DNA of 64,000 nt from Anaerostipes sp. MSJ-23 (GCF_018918155.1 NZ_JAHLPY010000014.1:1-64000), one strand, 5' to 3'. Numbered from the stretch's first letter, positions 46,572-56,858 are shown. Numbers and translations: made by a program. Notes: a model not told the origin generated them from the sequence alone.

Positions 46572-47591
46572 CTAGAACTGTGATAAAAATCTCTTATCAT
46601 TTTCATATAACAGACGCATATCATCGATTTCATATTTTAATAATGCGACACGTTCCAGTCCGATTCCAAAAGCAAATCCTGAATAAATTTCTGGATCAAT
46701 TCCACACATTTCCAGTACATGCGGATGAACCATACCACATCCAAGAATCTCAATCCAACCGCTTCCTTTACACATACGGCATCCTTTTCCACCACACTTA
46801 AAGCATGTAACATCAACCTCTGCACTTGGTTCCGTAAATGGAAAATGATGCGGACGGAATTTTACTTTTGTATCTGGTCCAAAAAATTCTTTTGCGAACT
46901 GCTCCAAAGTCCCTTTTAAATCAGCAAAAGTAATTCCTTTATCTACAACCAATCCTTCCACCTGATGGAAGGATGGAGAATGCGTTGCATCTACTTCATC
47001 CGAACGGAATACTCTTCCAGGTGCAATCATACGAATTGGCATTTTCCCAGTTTCCATAATACGCGCCTGTACTGGAGATGTCTGTGTTCTAAGCACAATA
47101 TCTTTATTAATATAGAACGTATCCTGTTCATCTTTTGCAGGATGATTTGCAGGAATATTTAACATTTCAAAATTATATTTATCATATTCGACTTCTGGTC
47201 CTTCTACCACTTCATATCCCATACCAATAAAAACGCGTTCTAAGTCTTCTAATGCGATCTGATTTGGATGACGATGTCCTTTTTCATGAGTTTTTCCAGG
47301 AAGTGTAACATCGATCACTTCACGTTTCATTTTTTCTTCACGGATTTTTTTCTTTAACAGTGTCATCTCTTTTTCCAACGCATCCTCGATGACAGCTCTT
47401 GTATCATTAACCATCTGACCAACAATTGGACGCTCCTCCTTGGCCACATCTTTCATTCCTTTTAATACCTGAGTCAATTCACCTTTTTTACCCAGAACAG
47501 ATACACGAATATCATTTAGACTTTCCATTGCATCTGCTTTTTCGATTTTTTCCAAGGCAGCTTTTTTAATTGCCTCTAATCTTTCCTTCAT
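46572..47591 (-). CDS. pheS: Phenylalanine--tRNA ligase alpha subunit
   Basis: Catalytic subunit of PheRS. The N-terminal coiled coil binds tRNA; the class II core has motif 2 and motif 3 ([19 protein letters not shown]), and [12 protein letters not shown] and [10 protein letters not shown] are typical. [13 protein letters not shown] insertion is seen in many PheS. 339 aa. AAGGAG precedes the ATG. First gene after the T-box leader. Confidence 0.97.
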   Translation of the reverse strand: MKERLEAIKKAALEKIEKADAMESLNDIRVSVLGKKGELTQVLKGMKDVAKEERPIVGQMVNDTRAVIEDALEKEMTLLKKKIREEKMKREVIDVTLPGKTHEKGHRHPNQIALEDLERVFIGMGYEVVEGPEVEYDKYNFEMLNIPANHPAKDEQDTFYINKDIVLRTQTSPVQARIMETGKMPIRMIAPGRVFRSDEVDATHSPSFHQVEGLVVDKGITFADLKGTLEQFAKEFFGPDTKVKFRPHHFPFTEPSAEVDVTCFKCGGKGCRMCKGSGWIEILGCGMVHPHVLEMCGIDPEIYSGFAFGIGLERVALLKYEIDDMRLLYENDKRFLSQF

Positions 47592-47624
47592 CTGCTTTTC
47601 TCCTTTTACATCAATATATTCTCG

Positions 47625-47683
47625 GACCAGGTTCTTTTTTTATTTCATCGAAATTTTCTATGAAATAAAAAAAGAACCCGTCC
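47625..47683 (-). promoter_or_regulatory. Long perfect hairpin between T-box terminator and pheS
   Basis: GGTTCTTTTTTTATTTCAT (47630-47648) and its exact complement (47660-47678) give a 19-bp stem with an 11-nt loop, extended by GGAC/GTCC to about 24 bp with one bulge. Its 5' arm in RNA is the 3' half of the T-box terminator plus its U run, so the terminator and this hairpin exclude each other. It may stabilise the read-through message. Confidence 0.75.
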
Positions 47684-47895
47684 GCAAAGGGACGAGTTCA
47701 TGTTATATACTCGCGGTACCACCCTAATTCCTATGGTATCGTAAAAATCTTAATTACCATAAGCACTTAAGTCTCTGCATAACGGGCAGACTCCGTTATC
47801 TCCTACTGATTTTCATCACATTCAGAGATACAGCTACGGTGTGAAATTCGGAAGAATCATCTTCTTACTGTGCACCATCAATGCCTTTAACATTC
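47673..47895 (-). promoter_or_regulatory. T-box riboswitch controlling pheST (Phe-specific)
   Basis: On the minus strand the T-box core AGGGTGGTACCGCG (47712-47725) is exact. Downstream is a terminator stem GAACTCGTCC/GGACGGGTTC with a T run (47673-47699). Upstream, stem I carries a likely specifier TTC in GAATTTCACACCG (about 47840-47850), the Phe codon. Uncharged tRNA-Phe would favour antitermination and pheST expression. Confidence 0.93.
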
Positions 47896-47900
47896 CTTAT

Positions 47901-47928
47901 TTTATAACAAACGATTCTATATTGTCAA
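47901..47928 (-). promoter_or_regulatory. pheST promoter
   Basis: Minus strand TTGACA (47923-47928), 16-nt spacer, TATAAA (47901-47906), just upstream of the T-box leader and only 7 nt past the stop of the EamA gene. Confidence 0.8.
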
Positions 47929-47934
47929 CAAAAA

Positions 47935-48855
47935 TTATGCAATATTCTCCCATTCCATTTCTTCTTCGTCTTTTTTCTTATTTTCCGGAAGCTGCGCTAA
48001 GATAATCGCTATAAACATCAACACACAACCGATCAATTCTCTTTGACTTAAACTTTGATGTAGAATGAAAAAGCCCGCAATAACGGACGTTACGGATTCT
48101 AAACTTAATATTAAGGAAGCAACGGTTGGATTCATTCCCTTTTGTCCAACGATTTGCAAAGTATACCCAACACCACAAGATAATACACCCGAATAAAGCA
48201 ATGGTTTCCATGCGGCTAATAAAAGAGATATTTGTGGATGTTCCAAAAAGATAGCTGGAATCAAACAAATGATGCCGCAAATAAAGAATTGAAAACATGA
48301 CATTTTAACTCCATCCACAAATTTTGTAAAATGATCAATGATCAAAATATGAATCGAAAACATAATCGCACATAGAAAAACCAAAAAATCTCCTCTTCCA
48401 ACAGAAAATGATCCCGTCATACATAAAAAATATAAGCCAATCAATGCAATAATAACACCAATCCATACAAACTTCGTACACTTTTTTCCAAGAAACAATC
48501 CAAGAAGTGGTACTATTATAATATAAAATGCTGTAATAAATCCTGCTTTTCCAACACTCGTATACATAATTCCTATCTGCTGGAGAGAACTACCCGCCAT
48601 AAGCGCAATCCCACAGCAAATTCCTCCAAACACAAGGTTTTTTCTCTTACTTTTTTGTATTTTTTCCTTTTCTTTTCCTCGATTCAAGAAATAAATACAA
48701 GGAATTAAAACAATACCACCAATCAAAGAACGAACTGCATTAAAAGTAAACGGTCCAACATAGTCCATCCCAACACTTTGTGCTACAAAAGCGCTTCCCC
48801 AAATGACTGCTGTTAAAAGCAAAAGGAAAGAACTTCTTATTTGTTGTTTTTTCAT
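47935..48855 (-). CDS. EamA/DMT superfamily transporter
   Basis: A 306-aa membrane protein with ten hydrophobic segments in two EamA repeats (about 8-140 and 155-290). The N-terminal motif AVIWGSAFVAQSVG and PLLGLFLGKK are typical. Members export amino acids and other metabolites; the substrate is not evident. It is single-gene, with the pheST promoter immediately downstream. Confidence 0.88.
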   Translation of the reverse strand: MKKQQIRSSFLLLLTAVIWGSAFVAQSVGMDYVGPFTFNAVRSLIGGIVLIPCIYFLNRGKEKEKIQKSKRKNLVFGGICCGIALMAGSSLQQIGIMYTSVGKAGFITAFYIIIVPLLGLFLGKKCTKFVWIGVIIALIGLYFLCMTGSFSVGRGDFLVFLCAIMFSIHILIIDHFTKFVDGVKMSCFQFFICGIICLIPAIFLEHPQISLLLAAWKPLLYSGVLSCGVGYTLQIVGQKGMNPTVASLILSLESVTSVIAGFFILHQSLSQRELIGCVLMFIAIILAQLPENKKKDEEEMEWENIA

Positions 48856-48936
48856 AACCTTATATCCTGCCTTTTCTTTTGTATTTTCCCATTCTACTAC
48901 AGGCAGTTTCCAGACGCAACTTTATTTAAGGGTTTA

Positions 48937-51156
48937 CTACAAGTAAACTTTCCAGTACCGAACATACCATCTTTGATAAAATTTCATATGATTTAACAAT
49001 TCTTCTCCTGCTTTTTGATAGATCATAAACACTTCCTCTTGTTCTTCTTTTTTTAAATGTTTTCCCCCAAAAGATTCTTTCCTTACAAGCTCCATCATCC
49101 GTCTTGCTTCCTCGGTTGTGATAGCACAAAGATTTTTTGAAAAAACTTCTGCAAAATCATTTTCATTTCCATCAAATTTTTCCATGAATCCGGCTTTTTT
49201 CAGAAGTTTCATTAACTGCGCAAACAAACAATCCGCAGAAGCTTCTCTTAATTGTCCCAATTTTTTTCTTCGGTAACACCAAAAAACACAAAACAGCATT
49301 GGCAAAAACAGGAGCCAAAGCACAATCCATAAGATCATCCTTACCATAACAAAAAAATCGAATGTTTTCTTTTCTTCTTTCTTTTTTATTATCTTGTTTT
49401 TTGAAAAATCAGATGTCTGTTTTCTTGTTTGTTTTTGTATTTTTGATCTTTGCTGCGTTGTTCGTCCTGCACCAGGAGTTACCTCAATAACTTTCCATCC
49501 CCAAAATTGATCATAAATTTCCACCCATGCGTGTGCATCATCTTCCGTAAGAATCGCTTTCCATGTTCCATCAGATTGCTGTTTAAAATCGGTTACATCT
49601 GCTCGATACCCAGATGCATAACGAGATGGAATATAATACATACGATACATAAGTGCTGCAGTTGTCGCAAAATGCTGACAATATCCTTTTTTCCCTTCAA
49701 ACAAAAAATATTCTGGAATTTCTTTATTAAGAGGTATGGTTCCAGGAGTTAATGTATAAGAAGCACGCTGTCTTAATTCTTTTTTTATAAACTTAGTCAC
49801 TGCCCCTTCCGTATCTTCTTGTGCATCCATTGGATGTTCCCGGCACAACATTGTTAATTTGGGAAATCTCTGCTGCGGAGCATAAAGATAATGAAGTCTT
49901 TGATAAGTTTTATAAGCTTCTTCTTGATCCATCATTCGATCCATGACTTGTTGTGATTCAAAAGCCACATCATTTACTACCCTTAAAACATCTTTCTTTT
50001 CATAAAGTTTTGCCTTATCTCCACGATTCGTTGATCCAATATATCCTTCCATATAAGGAATATAATGTTCTGATCTTTTATTCTTTATTTTTATACTGCA
50101 AGATTTGATGTTTGAAAAAACTTGTTGATCATACTGCGCCAGATAAAGTGATTGATTTTCAAAAATGCTTTTTCCTATAACATTATTATTTTCTTCTTTA
50201 TAAGTCTTATAAAAATCACTCTCATCGACTTTTTCCCATCGCCCATCTTCATTATACTTTCCACCAGTGTAATTTTTTAAATATAAAGCATGCTTTGGTT
50301 TCTTTTCAAGTACAACTTCCAGCTGTTTTTCATGGTCTGTATACTGATTTCCTCGATTAATTTTTCCATGATCTTCTTCTATGCCCAAAAAATTCATTCC
50401 CTGCTTTTTCATTCGATTCTGCACCGATTGTGATGTAGTTATTAATTTTCCAATATAAATATCTGGTATTTTATGAGAAAGGAATAAAGCCGCAAGAAAC
50501 AAAAGACTCAAGAAACAAAGTGTACTTCCTGCTGTTTTCCATTGATATACGCAAAAAAATCTAGCATCTATTCGTTTCCGATCAAACATCATTTTCCCAG
50601 AAATACTGCTTCCCATATGAAAAAGAAGTAACAGTATGATTCCTTTCTCATCGAAATGAACCCCTATCCATGGTCCTACAAAAATCAAAGGAAGACTATA
50701 AAAATAAAAAATCCAACCTACTCCAAATTTCCATACAAGCAAAAAAATAAATATTGACAAAAATATAGCAAAGAATTGAAGACTTTGCGTAAAATCTTGA
50801 TTTTTTGACAAAGCTCCATGATCAGATAATGCCTTCATTATCTGTTCTCCCTGAAAGAAAAGTACTGTCTTCTGCGTATAAAACCAGAAAGAAAAAATAC
50901 CAAAAAAACAAAGTGCAACCTTCCATTGATTTCTTCTCTGAAAAGTCCAGAAGAAAAGACTTACAACTATTCCTGTGAGATAAACCAATCTCTGATTACA
51001 TGTTACATTTTGAAAAAATGGAAAGGTATATAAAATCCCACATACCCCGCTAAGGTAGGCAGGAAAAAGAAAAACATTCCAAATGTTTTCTTTTTGTCTT
51101 CGGCCAGAAATAAATTTTCCAGCTTGAAATTGTATTTGTTTTTCTTTTCTTTTCAT
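48937..51156 (-). CDS. Transglutaminase-like membrane protein (TgpA type)
   Basis: A 739-aa protein: several N-terminal helices (about 25-235), an extracellular region with a transglutaminase fold whose triad is Cys in GYCQHFATTAALMYR, His in DDAHAWVEIY and Asp/Glu in IEVTPG, another membrane helix and a C-terminal cytoplasmic region. The start at 51156 overlaps the DUF58 stop (ATGA) and follows GAAAGG; a longer frame is unlikely. Together with MoxR and DUF58 it forms the common MoxR-DUF58-TGase set. Physiological role unknown, perhaps envelope-related. Confidence 0.88.
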   Translation of the reverse strand: MKRKEKQIQFQAGKFISGRRQKENIWNVFLFPAYLSGVCGILYTFPFFQNVTCNQRLVYLTGIVVSLFFWTFQRRNQWKVALCFFGIFSFWFYTQKTVLFFQGEQIMKALSDHGALSKNQDFTQSLQFFAIFLSIFIFLLVWKFGVGWIFYFYSLPLIFVGPWIGVHFDEKGIILLLLFHMGSSISGKMMFDRKRIDARFFCVYQWKTAGSTLCFLSLLFLAALFLSHKIPDIYIGKLITTSQSVQNRMKKQGMNFLGIEEDHGKINRGNQYTDHEKQLEVVLEKKPKHALYLKNYTGGKYNEDGRWEKVDESDFYKTYKEENNNVIGKSIFENQSLYLAQYDQQVFSNIKSCSIKIKNKRSEHYIPYMEGYIGSTNRGDKAKLYEKKDVLRVVNDVAFESQQVMDRMMDQEEAYKTYQRLHYLYAPQQRFPKLTMLCREHPMDAQEDTEGAVTKFIKKELRQRASYTLTPGTIPLNKEIPEYFLFEGKKGYCQHFATTAALMYRMYYIPSRYASGYRADVTDFKQQSDGTWKAILTEDDAHAWVEIYDQFWGWKVIEVTPGAGRTTQQRSKIQKQTRKQTSDFSKNKIIKKKEEKKTFDFFVMVRMILWIVLWLLFLPMLFCVFWCYRRKKLGQLREASADCLFAQLMKLLKKAGFMEKFDGNENDFAEVFSKNLCAITTEEARRMMELVRKESFGGKHLKKEEQEEVFMIYQKAGEELLNHMKFYQRWYVRYWKVYL

Positions 51157-52244
51157 CCATAATACCTTTCTGTTTTTCCTTCTTTCTTCCATTGCTCTTT
51201 TGTACAAGAATAAAAAAGCTTGTCTTGAAGATAACATTCTAGATTCATTGTAACCCGAATGAGGGTCGTCTCTTCCATCTGTTCTTGTACAATTCTCTGT
51301 TCTCTTTCATCTTTTTTCCAAGGATCTGCTGACAGATCAAATAGCAACCTAAAAAATCCTTGCGCAATATCCTCTACCGTACGAATTGGCACAATTGTTG
51401 CCGATACCTCATTTTTATCGTACCACCATAAATACAATCGAATTCCTTTTTTTAATAAATCTCTTTGGACTGCATCAAGCATTTCAAGAAAAATATCAAT
51501 ATCGGTTGCTTCCAATTCCTTATCATGGGATATATCTGCATAAAGAGAAACCGCCTGTACTGTATCTTTCTGATATATTTTACTATAAAGTTTATCTTCT
51601 CTGGCACTTAGTTTCCAGTGAATATCTCTCATGGAATCTCCATACTCATAATTTCGGATTCCTTCGATCATTGGCGGTTCTTTTGAAGGAATCATATCAT
51701 CTGTCTCTTCCTGCTGTACTTGAAATCCCAAAAATTTTTCCGGAAAAGAAAACGTATGATTTTCTTCTGGTATCACCACTGTTACCGCCTTTTTCTTTTC
51801 TTTCTTTTTCTTAGAAAATAAAGAAAGATAATCCAATACTTGTAATTGCGTTACTGTTACACAAAAAATTCCACAATGTAATGGCAACATTTGAAAATCC
51901 ATAACAGCTTCCTCTTTTGCAGCAACAAATCCTTTTCTCTTTTTTACCTCCGGTTTTTCTTTCAAAAGCTCATTCTGATAAGAAAGAAATACGTGAAAAA
52001 ATGGAACTGGCAATTTCCCTTCATTTTTTACAATTACCTTTCCTTGAATAACTTCTCCACATCGCCTTTGTGAATCCATTTTTATGGATAACTTCATATG
52101 GCGTATCAAATAATTTGGTACCAACCATCCACAAAGGAATAAAAAACATTCAACAAGAAAAAGAAGCATAAAAAGATATTTTTCATAAAACCCTGCACAA
52201 AAAAACGTAACAGCCATTAGAAAAATATATAAAACTTTACGCAT
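51153..52244 (-). CDS. DUF58 domain-containing protein
   Basis: A protein of 363 aa with two N-terminal membrane helices (about 5-40), a beta-rich part and the DUF58 core with the motif GDSMRDIHWKLSAREDKLYSK. The start at 52244 has GGAAGTGGGAAG and overlaps moxR by 8 nt; an upstream ATG has no ribosome site. DUF58 proteins work with MoxR AAA ATPases; the C-terminal region has a von Willebrand A-like fold in relatives. Confidence 0.88.
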   Translation of the reverse strand: MRKVLYIFLMAVTFFCAGFYEKYLFMLLFLVECFLFLCGWLVPNYLIRHMKLSIKMDSQRRCGEVIQGKVIVKNEGKLPVPFFHVFLSYQNELLKEKPEVKKRKGFVAAKEEAVMDFQMLPLHCGIFCVTVTQLQVLDYLSLFSKKKKEKKKAVTVVIPEENHTFSFPEKFLGFQVQQEETDDMIPSKEPPMIEGIRNYEYGDSMRDIHWKLSAREDKLYSKIYQKDTVQAVSLYADISHDKELEATDIDIFLEMLDAVQRDLLKKGIRLYLWWYDKNEVSATIVPIRTVEDIAQGFFRLLFDLSADPWKKDEREQRIVQEQMEETTLIRVTMNLECYLQDKLFYSCTKEQWKKEGKTERYYG

Positions 52245-53193
52245 CTTCCCACTTCCTTCCAAGAGTCGGTTCTTTTACCAACTTCAAAATGGATGCAAGA
52301 ATTTCTTCTTTTGTCTTTCCTTCCATTCGTGCCTTTGCATTTTCTATAATACGATGTCTTACAACAAAGAAAAACTGCTGTTTAATATCTTGTGGTAAAA
52401 CAAAATCGCTCCCACGAATCCATGCTGATGCTTTTGCCATTTTTACAAGGGCAATTGTTGCTCTTGGACTCACACCATGTTCAATATATGGATGTTTTCT
52501 TGTCGCTCGAATTAGTAAAACAATATATTCATACAAATCATCATCCATATAAATTTTTTCCACTTGTTTTTGGATTTCCTGAAAATCTGTGATCTTCATC
52601 ATCTGTTCTAATTTTTTCACTGCCTGCTTACTATCAAGCCCTTTTGCCATTTGAACTTCATTGGAAAAATCCGGATATCCAATCGAAAGACTTACCATAA
52701 ATCGATCCATCTGTGCAATTGGCAATTTCTGCGTTCCAATCGTTCCATAAGGATTTTGTGTCGCAATCACAAAAAATGGATCTGGAACATTCCTTGTTAC
52801 TCCTTCTACCGTAACTTGTCTTTCTTCCATAACTTCTAAAAGCGCAGACTGCGTTTTTGGCGATGTACGATTAATTTCATCTGCCAACAAAAGATTGCAG
52901 AAAACGGCCCCTTTTTGATATTCAAATTTCTGTGTATCTCTTTTATAAACAGAAAATCCAACCAAATCCGATGGAAGAACATCCGGAGTAAACTGCACTC
53001 TCTTGCATACAAAATCAAGGAGTTTAGAAAATGCTAATGCAAGCGTTGTCTTCCCAGTTCCAGGAATATCCTCCAATAGTATGTGTCCCCCTCCAATCAT
53101 TGTAAGAAAAATTTCCTGTACTACTTCTTCTTTTCCAAAAATAATATGATTGATTTCATTTAACAAATTTTGTGTTTTCTCCCGCAGCCTCAT
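52237..53193 (-). CDS. MoxR family AAA+ ATPase
   Basis: A 318-aa AAA+ chaperone-like ATPase: Walker A EDIPGTGKTTLA (about 38-49), Walker B LLADEINRTSPKTQSALLE, sensor 1 FVIATQNP and sensor 2 GVSPRATIALVK. It is the first gene of the moxR-DUF58-TGase operon. MoxR proteins help mature partner proteins or metal-enzyme complexes; here the partners are the two following genes. Confidence 0.93.
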   Translation of the reverse strand: MRLREKTQNLLNEINHIIFGKEEVVQEIFLTMIGGGHILLEDIPGTGKTTLALAFSKLLDFVCKRVQFTPDVLPSDLVGFSVYKRDTQKFEYQKGAVFCNLLLADEINRTSPKTQSALLEVMEERQVTVEGVTRNVPDPFFVIATQNPYGTIGTQKLPIAQMDRFMVSLSIGYPDFSNEVQMAKGLDSKQAVKKLEQMMKITDFQEIQKQVEKIYMDDDLYEYIVLLIRATRKHPYIEHGVSPRATIALVKMAKASAWIRGSDFVLPQDIKQQFFFVVRHRIIENAKARMEGKTKEEILASILKLVKEPTLGRKWEDA

Positions 53194-53300
53194 AAAATCC
53201 TACCTCCAATCTGTATCTTTCTTTAAAATAAGATAAAATAAAAGATCTGTCAACGAGAAAAAAACTTATTTTTTCTTAAGTTTTTATGATTTTAAAAATA

Positions 53301-53330
53301 AAAAAATAAGAGCTTTCGCTCCTATTTTTT
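53301..53330 (-). terminator. Terminator overlapping the stop of the EIICBA gene
   Basis: AAAAAATAAGAGC/GCTCCTATTTTTT, a 13-bp stem with a 4-nt loop. On the minus strand it includes the TAG stop codon of the PTS gene. Confidence 0.78.
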
Positions 53331-55433
53331 TAATGTAAGTATTTCTTCTCCCACCGGCTGTTTTCCTTCTTTGTCTAGGGTAATGCTCGTATAGGATATA
53401 CTATTGCTTACCACCACTGGAGTTGTCAGTCGATATCCAGCCTTCTTGATTTTTTCTAAATCAAACTCCAACAAGAGATCTCCCTTTTTCACATGCATTC
53501 CAGATTCTACCTTAGCATTAAAATATTTTCCTCCAAGTCTTACCGTATCAAGGCCAACATGAATTAAAATTTCTGCCCCGCGGACAGAATTTATCGCAAT
53601 TGCATGCTTTGTGTCAAACAATGCAGAAATAACTCCATCTGCTGGCGCAAATACTTTTCCTTCCAGTGGTTGGATCGCAAATCCTTCTCCAAGCATTCCA
53701 GCTGAAAATACCTGATCATCTACTTCACTTAATTCTATGACGGTTCCATGAATCGGCATAAAAAGATATTCTGTTGAAACTTCCTTTGATTCTTCCATCA
53801 TTTTTTTTCTTTGCTCCATGGTTTCTTCCTCTGTCTCTTTCATATCATTACCATTTAAATAATCTTCCAGATTTGATTTGATCACAGTGACAAGTGGTCC
53901 ATAGATAATCTGGACACCATCACCTTTTTTCATAACTCCTCTGGCACCACTTTTTCTTAAAATCTCATCTTTGACTAATGCTGGATCTCTTACCGTACAT
54001 CGAAGTCTTGTGACACAACAATCAATATCTTTAATATTTTGTGCACCTCCAAGCCCTTGTACGATCATTTCTGAAACTACGGCTGTTTTTGACAATACTT
54101 CTTTTTCTTTTGGTACATTTTCTGACTGATTTACTGGATAAACCGATATTTCTTCTTTTTCTTCTCTCCCTGGAGTTTTTATATGAAATTTCAAAATTAA
54201 AAAATGAAAGAGAAAATAATAAAGAATAAAATATAAAATTCCAACGGGCACAAACATCATCCAATTTGTTTTTTCTTGTCCTTGAAGAATTCCAAACAAA
54301 AACATGTCAATCATTCCTCCGGAAAATGTCATTCCTACACAAACTTTCAATATATGCATCAGCATAAATGACATTCCTGCAAGTAAACAATGAATTGCAT
54401 AAAGTCCCGGTGCCACAAACAAAAACATAAACTCCAAAGGTTCTGTAATTCCTGTCAAGATCGTTGTTAACGCAGCAGATGCGAATAATCCTCCAACTAG
54501 CTTTTTCTTTTCTGGTTTTGCACACTGATACATTGCCAATGCTGCTCCTGGTAGTCCAAAAATCATCAATGGAAACTTTCCTGCCATAAAACGTGTCGCT
54601 TCCACACTAAAATGTCTAGTTGAGGAATCCGCTAGCTGTGCAAAAAAGATATTTTGTGCACCTTCAACAGTCTTTCCCGCAACTTTCATCGCACCACCAA
54701 GAGATGTCTGCCAAAAAGGAAGATAAAACACATGATGCAACCCAAATGGAATCAATGCACGTTCCATTACTCCGTAAATAAAAGTACCAAAATATCCAGA
54801 AGCTCTTACAATATTGCCAAGTTCATACATGATATTTTGAATCGGAGGCCAGATAAAAAACATGATAATTCCGACAAAAATATAAACAACTGTACATATG
54901 ATAGGTACAAATCTAGTTCCTCCAAAAAAAGAGATCACATCTGGAAGTTTGATCTTATAAAACTTATTATGAAGTACTGCTACCCCAAGACCAACAATGA
55001 TTCCACCAAACACACCCATTTGAAGGGATTTAATACCAAGAATATCATCTATTGCTCCACGATGCAATACCTGACTTCCCCCATTAAGCGTAATCATTGC
55101 TGAAATTGCTGTATGCATGATAAAAAAAGCAACAATACCAGATAATGCAGCTACTTCTTTTTCAGATCTTGCCATTCCGATCGATACCCCAACTGCAAAA
55201 AGCAGTGGCATATTTTCAAAAATAATATTTCCACAATCTCCTAAAATTTTTAAGATTGCATATAAAACCGTTCCTGGTCCCATAAGATTCATTAAATGAT
55301 AAGTCCTGAGCATTGTCTCATTTGTAAAAGACTGCCCAATTCCAAGAAGCAGACCAGCAACTGGAAGAATCGCAATCGGAAGCATAAACGATCTTCCAAC
55401 TCTTTGAAGAATTCCAAATATTTTACCTGCCAT
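53322..55433 (-). CDS. PTS transporter subunit EIICBA (glucose/GlcNAc type)
   Basis: One 703-aa chain with the membrane EIIC domain (about 1-415; IYGVMERALIPFGLHH and GITEPLEFMFLFVAP), EIIB with phospho-acceptor Cys (DIDCCVTRLRC, about 470) and EIIA with phospho-His (GAEILIHVGLDTV, about 620). The domain order and motifs fit the glucose/N-acetylglucosamine family. Which sugar it takes is not determined. It follows manA by 16 nt and is the end of the PTS block. Confidence 0.92.
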   Translation of the reverse strand: MAGKIFGILQRVGRSFMLPIAILPVAGLLLGIGQSFTNETMLRTYHLMNLMGPGTVLYAILKILGDCGNIIFENMPLLFAVGVSIGMARSEKEVAALSGIVAFFIMHTAISAMITLNGGSQVLHRGAIDDILGIKSLQMGVFGGIIVGLGVAVLHNKFYKIKLPDVISFFGGTRFVPIICTVVYIFVGIIMFFIWPPIQNIMYELGNIVRASGYFGTFIYGVMERALIPFGLHHVFYLPFWQTSLGGAMKVAGKTVEGAQNIFFAQLADSSTRHFSVEATRFMAGKFPLMIFGLPGAALAMYQCAKPEKKKLVGGLFASAALTTILTGITEPLEFMFLFVAPGLYAIHCLLAGMSFMLMHILKVCVGMTFSGGMIDMFLFGILQGQEKTNWMMFVPVGILYFILYYFLFHFLILKFHIKTPGREEKEEISVYPVNQSENVPKEKEVLSKTAVVSEMIVQGLGGAQNIKDIDCCVTRLRCTVRDPALVKDEILRKSGARGVMKKGDGVQIIYGPLVTVIKSNLEDYLNGNDMKETEEETMEQRKKMMEESKEVSTEYLFMPIHGTVIELSEVDDQVFSAGMLGEGFAIQPLEGKVFAPADGVISALFDTKHAIAINSVRGAEILIHVGLDTVRLGGKYFNAKVESGMHVKKGDLLLEFDLEKIKKAGYRLTTPVVVSNSISYTSITLDKEGKQPVGEEILTLKK

Positions 55434-55449
55434 ATGTTCATTCCTGTTC

Positions 55450-56385
55450 TTATAATGTTGTGATCATAAGTTCCATAGTTCCATCAAAAACGGTTTCTTT
55501 CTGATCAGAACAGATAACAAAATGATCTCCCTTTTTTACTGATGTTCCTTCCATGATACCATTTCCTTCTGTCACACTGACCATTTGAAATGGCGCATCA
55601 TTCATAATCGTATTTTTTCCATTTAAAACATAACGGTCTACTTTAAAAAATTCACTATCTACATATCTTGTTTTTGTTCCATTCTCAAGATCTGTTTTTG
55701 CAAACTTTTTATTCTGATCAATATTGGCTGGAACATTCGTTACATCAATTGACTGTTTTACATGAAGCTGTCTTTCTTTTCCATCCACACCTTTTCGATG
55801 ATAATCATAAACACGATAGGTAATATCTGAAGACTGCTGTGCTTCATAGATTAAAGAACCGCTACAGATTGCATGAAGTGTTCCAGACGGAATATAAAAG
55901 AAATCTCCCTGTTTAATTTCAAATGCATTCAACAGATTATCGTAATCATCATTTTGAATTGCTTTTACAAATTCTTCCTTTGTTTTTGCATGATGTCCCA
56001 TCACCATTTTTGTTCCTTCATCTGCCTGCAGAACATACCAACATTCTGTTTTTCCAAGAGAGTTTTCATGTTCTTTTGCATACGCATCATCTGGATGCAC
56101 CTGAACAGAAAGGTCATTTTTAGCATCAATAATCTTTACAAGCAATGGAAATTGATCCCCTTTAACGTTTCCGAACAATTCTCTATGATCTTTAAAAAGA
56201 TTTGATAATGTTTCCCCTTTAAATTCCCCATTCGCAATTGTACAATCTCCATTTTTATGAGCAGAAATTGCCCAGCATTCTCCTGTATGATTACTTGGAA
56301 TTTCATATCCATACACATCGTGTAGTTTATGTCCTCCCCAAATCATTTCTTTAAATACTGGCTCCATTTTTAAAATGTGTCCCAT
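55450..56385 (-). CDS. manA: Mannose-6-phosphate isomerase, class I
   Basis: Zn-dependent isomerase converting mannose-6-P to fructose-6-P. Zinc ligands are in VQVHPDDAYA (Gln/His), KTECWYVL (Glu) and the C-terminal cupin LHA region (YIPSGTLHAICSG). 311 aa, the short Gram-positive class I form. It converts the product of the mannose PTS, consistent with the block. Confidence 0.95.
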   Translation of the reverse strand: MGHILKMEPVFKEMIWGGHKLHDVYGYEIPSNHTGECWAISAHKNGDCTIANGEFKGETLSNLFKDHRELFGNVKGDQFPLLVKIIDAKNDLSVQVHPDDAYAKEHENSLGKTECWYVLQADEGTKMVMGHHAKTKEEFVKAIQNDDYDNLLNAFEIKQGDFFYIPSGTLHAICSGSLIYEAQQSSDITYRVYDYHRKGVDGKERQLHVKQSIDVTNVPANIDQNKKFAKTDLENGTKTRYVDSEFFKVDRYVLNGKNTIMNDAPFQMVSVTEGNGIMEGTSVKKGDHFVICSDQKETVFDGTMELMITTL

Positions 56386-56411
56386 AGCGCTTCCTTTCTC
56401 ACTCTACACCT

Positions 56412-56783
56412 TTATTTTTTTAACTTGGATTTAAACGCACGTTTTAATACATCAAAGAAACTTAAGGATCTTACCATATGATCAGATGCGACATATTGAT
56501 TGATCGCACGAAGAACTTTCTTTGGCTCTTTTGATGCAAACGTATAAGTTCCATTTTTCTTTGTTTGAATTGCATAACGAGGAATTTTTTTACCTTTAAA
56601 CATCACCGATGCAATTACATAATCAACTTCCTCCCACGGAATCTGTATATAATCATTAACATTACGATCATTATAATACTCAAACCCTTTATCTCCAATC
56701 ATAATTTTTCCGTAACTATTAAGTCCCTGATAAGAAGTTGCTTTGATCACAAGATCAACTTTTGTATTGATAGACTGTACCAT
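56412..56783 (-). CDS. DUF956 (ManO-like) protein
   Basis: A 123-aa soluble protein of the DUF956 family, found with mannose-class PTS operons. The landmarks NTKVDLVIKATSYQGL and DYIQIPWEEVDYVIASV are family-like. The start at 56783 follows GGAGGAT; an earlier in-frame ATG lies in the hairpin region and lacks a ribosome site. It is separated from manZ by two hairpins, so it is partly uncoupled from it. Role unknown, perhaps regulatory. Confidence 0.85.
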   Translation of the reverse strand: MVQSINTKVDLVIKATSYQGLNSYGKIMIGDKGFEYYNDRNVNDYIQIPWEEVDYVIASVMFKGKKIPRYAIQTKKNGTYTFASKEPKKVLRAINQYVASDHMVRSLSFFDVLKRAFKSKLKK

Positions 56784-56820
56784 ATTATAAATCCTCCGAT
56801 TCTGTATTGTATACCATATT

Positions 56821-56858
56821 TTTTGCTTATACAAGAAAAAATTCTTGTATAAGCAAAA
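56821..56858 (-). promoter_or_regulatory. 17-bp perfect hairpin ahead of DUF956
   Basis: TTTTGCTTATACAAGAA (56821-56837) and its exact complement (56842-56858) around AAAA. On the minus strand it directly follows the manZ terminator. It may be a second terminator, an attenuator or an operator for the DUF956 unit; TTGTAT and TATACA lie in its 3' part at about 15 nt spacing. Confidence 0.6.
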
